DNA from: CAZSNT01 sp964607765
GTDB lineage: Bacteria > Verrucomicrobiota > Lentisphaeria > Oligosphaerales > JABHEG01
Direction of reading: 5' to 3'
Assembly: GCA_964607765.1 (NCBI GenBank)
Contig: CAZSNT010000039.1
Span: forward strand, 1 to 64,000
DNA: 64,000 nt
Shown piece by piece: positions 57,704-64,000 of the stretch (position 1 is the stretch's first letter; each line of letters begins with the position of its first letter). The notes under the pieces were generated by a model, which did no database searches, had not been told where the DNA came from, and worked only from the letters and a program-made list of their open reading frames with translations. The translations under genes and the position numbers were made by a program.

Positions 57704-59005
57704 ATGCCAACCGATCTGCCGCCCGGGGCCGGTTCGACGTGTCCAGACCGGTCTGCAACCGATGAGGGGACCCGGCCAGCGCACGCCGGGACCACTGCGC
57801 CTGATGTCTCGCAATGCCGGCCGACCAGGCGGGCGCTGGATGCGGCGGAAGCCAAGTTCCAGGCGCTTGTCGAGGACATTCCGGCCGTCACTTACACGGC
57901 CTCTCTGGACGCGGCCAGTACCACGCAGTACATCAGTCCGCAGATAGAGCAGTTGATCGGTTTCTCGCCCGACGAGTACCGCAGCGATCCGGATATCTGG
58001 CGCAAGCAGCTGCACCCCGACGACCGGCAACGCGTGTTGTCGGAGGTCGCGCAGGCGCACGAAAGCGGCAACCCCCTGGCTTGTGAATACCGTATGCGGA
58101 CCAAGAGTGGCGACGTGGTCTGGTTCCGTGACCAGGCGCGCATCATCCAGGACCGGTGCGGCAGACCGGTCATGTTGCTCGGGGTGATGCTCGACATCAC
58201 ACAGCAGAAGGAGATGGAGGCCGAGCGCGAGCTGTTGCGGGCGCAGCTGGGTCGGCAGCAGAAGCTGGAAGCCATCGGCCTCCTCGCCGGCGGCATAGCG
58301 CACGAGATCAACAACCCGATCAACGGGATCATGAACTATGCCGAGCTCATCAAAGACAGGCTCGACGGGGACGACTCTGCGAGCCTGTTCGCCAGCGAGA
58401 TTGTCCGGGAGACCGAACGGGTGGCCGGTATCGTGCGCAACCTGCTGGCCTTCTCGAGGCAGACCGATGCTCAGGAATGGATGCCCGTGCCCGTGCCTCA
58501 AGTCGTGGATGCCACCACATCCCTGATCCGAGCGTTGATCCGCAGAGACGGAATAGCGTTCGACGTGAGCGTGGCCCCGGCGCTACCGGCGCTCGTGTGC
58601 CAGGAGCAGCAGATACAGCAGGTCATTATGAACCTGCTGACCAATGCCCGGGATGCCCTGAACGAACGCTACCCGCAGACGCACGAAGACAAGCGCATGC
58701 GGCTCGACGTGTGTGCTGTGTCGACCGACGGCAGTGACTGGCTCCGCCTGACCGTGGAGGACACCGGTGTAGGCATTCCCCGGGACGCATTGGACCGTAT
58801 CTTCGATCCGTTTTTCACAACCAAATCCCTGGCAGTGGGCAGGGGATTGGGCCTGTCGACCAGCCACGGCATTGTCAACGAGCACGGCGGCACGCTGACG
58901 GTCGAGAGCAGGCCCGGCGCCTATACGCGGTTTCGGATGGACCTGCCCGTGCGGGGCCCTGCCGGGGATCAGTCGTCAATCAGTCGTTGTCCCCGTGGTA
59001 CTTGA
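57704..59005 (+). CDS. PAS-domain histidine kinase, orphan
   Basis: A protein of 433 residues with no membrane segment. A PAS domain occupies residues about 50-170 (QYISPQIEQLIGFSPDEYRSDP, VVWFRDQARIIQD). The kinase has His200 in LAGGIAHEINNPINGIMNY, the ATPase boxes IMNLLTNARDAL, EDTGVGIP and GRGLGLSTSHGIV, ending with a PAS-like tail. The start at 57704 follows GGGGGAG. No response regulator is adjacent, so its partner is elsewhere. Its last 26 bases overlap the dodecin gene on the opposite strand. Confidence 0.92.
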   Translation: MPTDLPPGAGSTCPDRSATDEGTRPAHAGTTAPDVSQCRPTRRALDAAEAKFQALVEDIPAVTYTASLDAASTTQYISPQIEQLIGFSPDEYRSDPDIWRKQLHPDDRQRVLSEVAQAHESGNPLACEYRMRTKSGDVVWFRDQARIIQDRCGRPVMLLGVMLDITQQKEMEAERELLRAQLGRQQKLEAIGLLAGGIAHEINNPINGIMNYAELIKDRLDGDDSASLFASEIVRETERVAGIVRNLLAFSRQTDAQEWMPVPVPQVVDATTSLIRALIRRDGIAFDVSVAPALPALVCQEQQIQQVIMNLLTNARDALNERYPQTHEDKRMRLDVCAVSTDGSDWLRLTVEDTGVGIPRDALDRIFDPFFTTKSLAVGRGLGLSTSHGIVNEHGGTLTVESRPGAYTRFRMDLPVRGPAGDQSSISRCPRGT

Positions 59006-59198
59006 ACGAGACCTTGATCCTCGCCCGGTAGGCGATGATCTGTCCCTCTTCCAGTTGCATGTCCAACTCCACTACCTCGGCGATCCGCAGGTCGCGCAAG
59101 TGTTTGGAAGAGGTCTGGACGGCGTTGGCGGCGGCCTTCTCCCACGATTCAGGACTGCTCCCAACCAACTCGATCACTTTGTAGACGCTGTTCGGCAT
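58980..59198 (-). CDS. Dodecin family flavin-binding protein
   Basis: A protein of 72 residues. Motifs: VYKVIELVGSSPESWEKAAANAV, the conserved LRDLRIAEVVELDMQLEEGQI (quoted in part) and KVSFKY at the end. Dodecins form twelve-subunit shells that bind flavins and protect against their photoreactions. The gene is a single unit; a 109-bp gap separates it from the coiled-coil protein gene. Confidence 0.93.
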   Translation of the reverse strand: MPNSVYKVIELVGSSPESWEKAAANAVQTSSKHLRDLRIAEVVELDMQLEEGQIIAYRARIKVSFKYHGDND

Positions 59199-59307
59199 GG
59201 TTCATCCTCCTTCCCGCTTGTTCAGGTGCACAGTCGGGAGCCGGGAGGCTACTCCGCGGCTCCACTGTACATACAATTGCACGCCGTGGGAGCGGAAGCA
59301 AGAGCGT

Positions 59308-61407
59308 CTACTCGATTGCAGCGGCCCCGTGCTCGCGGAAGAAGCTCTCCAGGCCCGCGTCGGTCGGGCAGCCGGCTTGCCGGGCTCGTCCGTACCAGGC
59401 GCGTGCTTCGTCTACTCGGGGGGGACTGGCGGTGGCCAGCAGCACTGCCAGGTTGAAAGCAGACTGGTGCGACGTGCTGTCCAGCCGGAACGCCCTGCGG
59501 AACGAGGCCTCGGCGCCGGTCGTCCAGCCCAAGGCTCGGCAGGCCAGGGCCAGATGGTGTTGCAGGGACGCGTCTTCGTGTCCCAGCGCGAGGGCCCGCG
59601 TGAACATGCTCGTGGCCAGCTTGGCTTTCTCTTGTCGTAGACTGGCAAACCCCAGCAGTTTCATGATGCGCACTTCGTTCGGGAACAGCACGACTGCATC
59701 GCTCAACACACGCTCGGCCGCGCTGTCCTGGCCGCGGGCTATGAGCGCTTTGCCCAGAGCGACGTGGGCACGCAGCTCGAAGGGCGCAAGCGTCAGTATC
59801 TTTTCATAGTGCCAGATTGCTTTCTCCATATTGCGGTTCTGTTCAGCGCGCTCCGCGGCCTCAAAGTGTTTTGCGATCGAGGCGCGCGTCTCCGGGGCCG
59901 GTGCGGTCGTGTCCCTCCTGAGCCTCGCGATCTCGCCCTGCAGTGCTGCCACCATCTGGAGGCTGCGGCCAAGCAGCTGCCGCAGCTCGGGCGACCGCTT
60001 TCCGTCAGCCAGGTCGGCTACGCGCGCCTGCAGTCCCGCAATTTCCGAATACAGGTAGCGCACATCCGTTTCCGGAGCCCGTGCGGGGGACACCTTGCCT
60101 GCGCCCGCATCAGTGCCTTGTTGCGGTTGCTGAAGGGCCGCGACCTGCTTCTCCAACGCGTCGCGGACATCCTCAAGTCGGGCGACACGCTCCTCGCGAG
60201 AGGCCAGGGAGGAGCGCAACTCGGCCAGTGCTGCGTCGTGCCGGCGCTGCGCGGCTGCTGCTTCGGATTTTGTTCCCGCCTGTAGCGCGTCCAGGCGTGT
60301 CTGCAACGTCCGCGCCCGGGCCTCAGCCTGCGTTGCCGACGAGCGCAGCTCCTTCAGCTTGCTCCGGTGTGCGTCGAGCCCGATGGTGCTGGCGCGTCCG
60401 TCGTCCACAGCTTTCTCAAGCGCCGCAATCCGGGTGTCACGCAAGACAATGGCCTTCCGCAGATCAGTGGTACGGCGTTCGTGTTCGGCCATCGTCATGA
60501 TCTTCGCGGTTGGGATCTTTGCACGCAACGCGGCCGCTTCGGTCTCCATGGCCTCAAGCTTGGCTTCCGCTTGCCTCAGGGCCTTCTTCAGTCCCGCCGC
60601 GTCGTCGTCCGAGGTCCTCTGTGCAGCGAGCTCCGTCTTCGCGCGGGCCAGTTCTTTCGCCACCGAGTCCAGTCGTTTCGATTTCGCAGCCAGCTCGGCT
60701 CCGAGCTGCTTCAACTTGGCCTCATGCTCGTCACGCGCCACGACAGGTTTGTTCGGGACCTTGGCGCGGACAACGGTCAGCTCAGTGTCAAGCGCCTTGA
60801 CACGTGCCTGTGCACGCACAAGTTCGGCGCGCAGACGGTCAACCGCCTTCTCGTGGACTTTGCGGGCGACAGTGCTCTGCTGGAGAGCGCCGAGCTCGGC
60901 TGCCAGCGCCTGCCGAAGCTGCTCGGTCTCCGCCAGTTGCCCGCGGAGCCGTGTCCGTTCCGCATCGTGCGCCTCTTTCTGTGCCGCGCGTGCCGCAGTG
61001 ACCTGGCGCTCAAGTGCGCGTACTTCGGCCTCCAGCAGGGCGGCACGGGCCTGTCGCGTCTCAGACTGGGTCCGGAGCTTGGCCATCGCCCGTTCGTGTT
61101 CCTCGCGCGACACAGCTCGCGCCTGGAGTTCTCTGCACAGCTTCTGAAGCTCTTCCCGCTGCCCCTCCGAAGCGCGCAGGTGACGCATCAGATTGCGCAC
61201 GGCACGCACGCGAGCGGCGAGTTTGATCTCAAGCGTGTCAATGCGCTTACGCAGTTCGGCGGGGTCCGTTGCGGCGGCTTGCCCACCCGTCCGCTCGGGC
61301 GCACTCGCGGCAGGCTGGGCGACGACGCAGCACAGAAGCAGAGCGACGACTGCAGCAAGCCGCCACAGGCCGGGGTTGTGCTTTGGGTCAGGAATAGATC
61401 TACGCAT
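59308..61407 (-). CDS. Secreted coiled-coil protein with C-terminal TPR repeats
   Basis: A protein of 699 residues; start at 61407 (MRRSIPDPKH). A signal or anchor segment (LAAVVALLLCCVVAQPAASA) is followed by more than 350 residues of uninterrupted Ala, Arg, Glu, Lys and Leu coiled coil with heptad spacing and repeated KVHEKAVDRLRAEL or DEHEAKLKQLGAEL units (E-H-E-x-x-x-x-x-L). The last 150 residues hold TPR-like helices (AIWHYEKILTLAPFELRAHVALGKAL, in part). It resembles periplasmic scaffolding proteins; no function is known. A transcript would run toward dodecin. Confidence 0.75.
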   Translation of the reverse strand: MRRSIPDPKHNPGLWRLAAVVALLLCCVVAQPAASAPERTGGQAAATDPAELRKRIDTLEIKLAARVRAVRNLMRHLRASEGQREELQKLCRELQARAVSREEHERAMAKLRTQSETRQARAALLEAEVRALERQVTAARAAQKEAHDAERTRLRGQLAETEQLRQALAAELGALQQSTVARKVHEKAVDRLRAELVRAQARVKALDTELTVVRAKVPNKPVVARDEHEAKLKQLGAELAAKSKRLDSVAKELARAKTELAAQRTSDDDAAGLKKALRQAEAKLEAMETEAAALRAKIPTAKIMTMAEHERRTTDLRKAIVLRDTRIAALEKAVDDGRASTIGLDAHRSKLKELRSSATQAEARARTLQTRLDALQAGTKSEAAAAQRRHDAALAELRSSLASREERVARLEDVRDALEKQVAALQQPQQGTDAGAGKVSPARAPETDVRYLYSEIAGLQARVADLADGKRSPELRQLLGRSLQMVAALQGEIARLRRDTTAPAPETRASIAKHFEAAERAEQNRNMEKAIWHYEKILTLAPFELRAHVALGKALIARGQDSAAERVLSDAVVLFPNEVRIMKLLGFASLRQEKAKLATSMFTRALALGHEDASLQHHLALACRALGWTTGAEASFRRAFRLDSTSHQSAFNLAVLLATASPPRVDEARAWYGRARQAGCPTDAGLESFFREHGAAAIE

Positions 61408-61568
61408 CTGAGAGGGCTCCGTTGGGAAGGGCAGTGCACACACTGTAATCTGTGTCGCCGTGCCGCCATTGCAATGGCCCGTCAGCGCCACTGCCGACTG
61501 TTTTTCGCTGTTCCCCGTCGCTGGCCTGGCGAGAGTTGTGACGCCCCGATTTTTTCTGGCCGCACCAC

Positions 61569-61606
61569 TTGACCATCGGCATTATAGTGGTATTGTGGTA
61601 CCAATA
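61569..61606 (+). promoter_or_regulatory. Promoter with overlapping inverted repeat, likely autoregulatory Rrf2 site
   Basis: TTGACC (61569-61574) and TATTGT (61591-61596) with 16-base spacing form a sigma-70 promoter for the Rrf2 gene. TATTGTGGTACCAATA (61591-61606) overlaps the -10 and has five-bp inverted arms, TATTG and CAATA. An Rrf2 dimer bound here would block its own transcription, the usual arrangement for this family. Confidence 0.55.
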
Positions 61607-61635
61607 TAGAGACTAGAGCAAGGCGGGTACGGAGA

Positions 61636-62055
61636 ATGAGCCGAATAGTCGGAGTATCAGAGGCCGCGGCACTGGGGCTTCACGCCATGGCGTGTCTGGC
61701 GAACCGCGCGGGAGAGCCGGCATCGGTTGCAGCGATGGCAGAACTCCTCAAAGCCTCAGCCAACCACCTGTCGAAAGTGCTGCAGCGGTTGGCACGGGGC
61801 GGCCTCGTGCGGTCCGTTCGCGGACCTGCCGGCGGCTTTGTCCTGGCGCGGGAGCCCGAGCAGATCACGCTGCTGGATGTGTACGAGCAGATTGACGGCC
61901 AACTCGATTCGGCAGCGTGCCTTTTCGGGCTTCCCGTCTGCAGCGGCCGGGAGTGTATCCTGGGCGGATTGCTGGCCGACGCAAACGAGCAGGTCCGAAC
62001 CCACCTTGCCCAGACGTCGCTGGCCGACCTGGAAGGCCTGGTGGTCATGGATTGA
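61636..62055 (+). CDS. Rrf2-family regulator with three cysteines
   Basis: A protein of 139 residues. The N-terminal winged helix is clear (AMAELLKASANHLSKVLQRLARGGLVRSVRGPAGGFVLAR, in part). A CLFGLPVCSGREC motif near residues 93-105 has the three Cys residues of iron-sulfur-binding Rrf2 proteins such as IscR or NsrR (here spaced six and four apart). It is the first gene of the cassette with the ferredoxin-like protein and hybrid cluster protein, which suggests sensing of NO or redox state. Confidence 0.9.
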   Translation: MSRIVGVSEAAALGLHAMACLANRAGEPASVAAMAELLKASANHLSKVLQRLARGGLVRSVRGPAGGFVLAREPEQITLLDVYEQIDGQLDSAACLFGLPVCSGRECILGGLLADANEQVRTHLAQTSLADLEGLVVMD

Positions 62056-62085
62056 TGCCGGATGCAGGAGCCACTGAGTCGGCAG

Positions 62086-62168
62086 GTCATCGAGTCATCG
62101 CCGCACCGGGAATCGGGGGCGAGGGACGGATAACGAACCACGAGTAACGAACAGCGAAAACGGATAAC
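62086..62168. repeat. Intergenic short repeats of GAGTCATCG and TAACGAAC / ACGGATAAC types
   Basis: GTCATCGAGTCATCG (62086-62100) is related to the tandem repeat at 18270-18301. After it, ACGGATAAC occurs at 62126-62134 and 62160-62168, and TAACGAAC at 62131-62138 and 62145-62152, giving an interleaved repeat ladder right up to the ATG of the ferredoxin gene. This lies between the regulator and the ferredoxin-like gene. Confidence 0.65.
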
Positions 62169-62171
62169 ACC

Positions 62172-63032
62172 ATGACGACACGCAGGAAAATCATCAAGAT
62201 AGACGAGGCGCTGTGCACGGGGTGCGGTGCGTGTATCCCGAACTGCCCGGAAGGTGCGTTGCAGATCATCGACGGCAAAGCGCGTCTGGTCAGCGATCTG
62301 TTCTGCGACGGGTTGGGTGCGTGTGTCGGGAAGTGTCCGGAGGGCGCCATGGCGGTTGAGGAGCGTGACGCTGCGCCCTACGACGAGTCGAAGGTCATGG
62401 AGAACATCGTGGCCCAGGGCGCGAACACGATTCAGGCGCATCTTCATCATCTGAAGGATCACGGGGCGACGCAGTACTACAAGGAAGCCGTCGCTTTCCT
62501 GCGGGCCCGCGACATACCCGTGCCTGCTGCCGCTCCGGCGCCTGCCGTTGGGCAGTGTCCCGGCTCGTTGGCACGAATGCTCCGTGACAAGGCTGAGCCG
62601 GCGGCGGGGCAGCGGGACAGTGCTGCGGCCGCTCCTGCCTCCTCGCGGCTGACAAACTGGCCCATCCAGTTGAAGCTCGTCCCCGTCGTGGCGCCCTATC
62701 TTCGCGGCGCACGCTTGCTCTTGGCCGCTGACTGTACCGCGTTCGCCTGCGGCAGTTTCCATACCGAGTTTCTGCGGGACCGCGTTCTTCTCATCGCCTG
62801 CCCGAAGCTGGACGACGTGGTGTTCTACCGCGACAAACTCACGCAGATACTGCGCGAGAACGCTCTGCAGTCGATCGACGTGGTGCACATGGAAGTGCCG
62901 TGCTGCTTCGGTCTGGTGCAGGTGGTCCGCGAGGCCGTAGCCCAGGCCGGTGTGGAGGTGCCGGTGAGCACCATCGAAGTCGGGCTTGACGGAGAGGTGC
63001 GTGAACGCCGCGCTGTGAATGCCGTTGGCTAA
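62172..63032 (+). CDS. Ferredoxin-domain protein of the Hcp cassette
   Basis: A protein of 286 residues. The first [4Fe-4S] site, CTGCGACIPNCP, is complete. The second, CDGLGACVGKCP, has Leu where the second Cys should be, a feature often seen in these Hcp-associated proteins. After an Ala/Pro-rich linker, a C-terminal domain has clustered Cys residues (DCTAFACGS, LIACPKLDD, VPCCFGL) that may hold another metal site. It lies between the Rrf2 regulator and the hybrid cluster protein and probably donates electrons to Hcp. Confidence 0.85.
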   Translation: MTTRRKIIKIDEALCTGCGACIPNCPEGALQIIDGKARLVSDLFCDGLGACVGKCPEGAMAVEERDAAPYDESKVMENIVAQGANTIQAHLHHLKDHGATQYYKEAVAFLRARDIPVPAAAPAPAVGQCPGSLARMLRDKAEPAAGQRDSAAAAPASSRLTNWPIQLKLVPVVAPYLRGARLLLAADCTAFACGSFHTEFLRDRVLLIACPKLDDVVFYRDKLTQILRENALQSIDVVHMEVPCCFGLVQVVREAVAQAGVEVPVSTIEVGLDGEVRERRAVNAVG

Positions 63033-63044
63033 GGAACTGAGTTC

Positions 63045-63059
63045 ATCCCGTTTCGGGAT
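63045..63059 (+). promoter_or_regulatory. Small inverted repeat upstream of hcp
   Basis: ATCCCG (63045-63050) and CGGGAT (63054-63059) form a six-bp perfect stem with TTT loop in the 70-bp gap between the ferredoxin-like gene and hcp. It may be a terminator-like attenuator or protein site; there is no T tract, so termination is unlikely. Confidence 0.35.
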
Positions 63060-63102
63060 ACACTGTCGGTTACAAACCCGGAGAGAGAGAAAGGAAGCAT
63101 CA

Positions 63103-64000
63103 ATGAGTAACATGTTCTGCTACCAATGTGAACAGACGGCCAACGGCACAGGCTGTACCGTTGCCGGCGTCTGCGGCAAGACATCCGAGACCGCTGCGCT
63201 CCAGGACGTCCTGGTCGAAGTAGCCAAAGGCATCGCGCAGTATGGTCACCGTGCCCGTGCTCTCGGTGCCAGCGACCGAGCGGTGGACGTCTTCCTGCTG
63301 GAGGCGCTGTTCACCACCGTCACGAACGTCAACTTCGACGCGGCCAGCATTGCGGCGCAGATTCTGCGCGGCGTCCAGGTCCGCGACCAGGCCCGGGGCC
63401 TCTACGAAGCGGCCTGCAGCAAAGCGGGGACGGCTGCCGACGTGTTGAGCGGCCCGGCACAGTTCGTGCCTGCCGCCACCGTAGCCGAACTGGTGAGTCA
63501 GGGCGCGGCCCTGTCAATCCAGTCGAGTCTCGACTCGCTGGGCAGCGACGTGGCCGGCCTCCAGGAGTTGGTGATGTACGGCCTGAAGGGCACTGCGGCC
63601 TACGCCGATCACGCTCAAATCCTCGGCCAGGAGGACGACAGTGTCTACGCGTTCTTCCACGAAGCCCTGGACTTTCTCGCGACCAACCCGAGCGATGTGG
63701 ACGCACTCGTCGGCATGGCTCTGCGCGTGGGCGAGCTGAATCTCAGAGCGATGGAGCTGCTCGATGCCGGCAACACCGGCACGTACGGGCATCCCGAGCC
63801 GACCGAGGTGCGCACCACCCCGGTAGCCGGCAAGTGTATGCTGGTCTCTGGACACGACCTGAAAGACCTGGAAGCGCTCCTCAAACAGACCGAAGGCAAA
63901 GGGATCAACGTCTACACGCACGGTGAGATGCTGCCGTGTCTGGCCTACCCCGAACTGAAGAAGTACCCGCACCTGGTCGGCAACTACGGTGGCGCGTGGC
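63103..64000 (+). CDS. hcp: Hybrid cluster protein (hydroxylamine / NO reductase), partial
   Basis: The first 299 codons are visible; the gene runs off the window. The start at 63103 follows GAAAGGA. The N-terminal cluster ligands are CYQCEQTANGTGCTVAGVCGK, with Cys spacing 2-8-5 as in the anaerobe-type [4Fe-4S] Hcp. The body carries GLKGTAAYADHA, PVAGKCMLVSGHDLKDLE and INVYTHGEMLPCLAYPEL, matching the family. Hcp reduces NO or hydroxylamine and protects from nitrosative stress. The gene follows the ferredoxin-like gene by 70 bp. Confidence 0.95.
   Translation, partial: MSNMFCYQCEQTANGTGCTVAGVCGKTSETAALQDVLVEVAKGIAQYGHRARALGASDRAVDVFLLEALFTTVTNVNFDAASIAAQILRGVQVRDQARGLYEAACSKAGTAADVLSGPAQFVPAATVAELVSQGAALSIQSSLDSLGSDVAGLQELVMYGLKGTAAYADHAQILGQEDDSVYAFFHEALDFLATNPSDVDALVGMALRVGELNLRAMELLDAGNTGTYGHPEPTEVRTTPVAGKCMLVSGHDLKDLEALLKQTEGKGINVYTHGEMLPCLAYPELKKYPHLVGNYGGAW

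Overview
This 64 kb window looks like chromosomal DNA of a high-GC, Gram-negative bacterium of the PVC superphylum. A Kiritimatiellota or Lentisphaerota-like lineage fits best. The placement is inference from gene content: short type II secretion pseudopilin operons, a pseudopilin with an internally placed FTLIELLVVIGIIAIL signal, a secreted PQQ-like propeller protein beginning DWPQWRG, a DUF4091 protein, a GH38 mannosidase, a GldA/GldF/GldG-like/DUF4340 ABC cluster, many two-component genes, and an Rrf2-ferredoxin-Hcp cassette typical of anaerobes. No rRNA, tRNA, CRISPR array, phage or insertion sequence was recognised.

Layout. 1-7.3 kb (minus): a probable operon read right to left, with an STN-domain secretin-like protein, pseudopilins of the I, J and K/PilX kinds, GspE ATPase, GspF platform protein, a small membrane protein and a GMP-synthase-like ATP pyrophosphatase cut by the window edge. 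7.5-11.8 kb: type III pantothenate kinase, an orphan importer ATPase, an unknown anchored protein, a relic of a Gfo/Idh/MocA C terminus and an intact Gfo/Idh/MocA oxidoreductase. 11.9-17.4 kb: an ECF sigma factor with an overlapping membrane partner, divergent from a coupled vWA protein / histidine kinase / OmpR-type regulator operon. 17.4-23.9 kb: a conserved protein of unknown function, a 650-bp repeat-rich gap, then the four-gene ABC/Gld-like operon ending in a strong terminator. 23.9-38.2 kb: a truncated DUF6036 nucleotidyltransferase, a 1,449-residue secreted protein, a lipoprotein, GH38 alpha-mannosidase, O-antigen-ligase/TPR protein, DUF4091 protein and DUF401 permease. 38.3-43.9 kb: tetR-MFP-RND efflux operon. 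44-47.8 kb: small membrane protein, PHP phosphoesterase and an EfpL (YeiP)-type elongation factor. 46.5-54.9 kb: a urea/amide-type binding protein paired with a giant hybrid sensor kinase, a pseudopilin operon, and a GAF/pseudo-receiver/Ser-Thr kinase. 54.9-64 kb: a second repeat- and hairpin-rich gap, PQQ-like protein, pyrE, PAS kinase, dodecin, coiled-coil/TPR protein, and the Rrf2-ferredoxin-hcp cassette running off the right edge.

Working together: many operons are translationally coupled through ATGA or GTGA overlaps. The window is rich in signal transduction (four histidine or Ser/Thr kinases, one ECF sigma, TetR and Rrf2 regulators) and in envelope and glycan functions. The least ordinary signals are a family of TGTCCGGAAAAC and other short repeats shared between distant intergenic gaps, the cysteine-rich pseudo-receiver inside the Ser/Thr kinase, a pantothenate kinase whose first catalytic Asp is Asn, and two gene relics. 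I did not find a clearly novel defence or mobile system.
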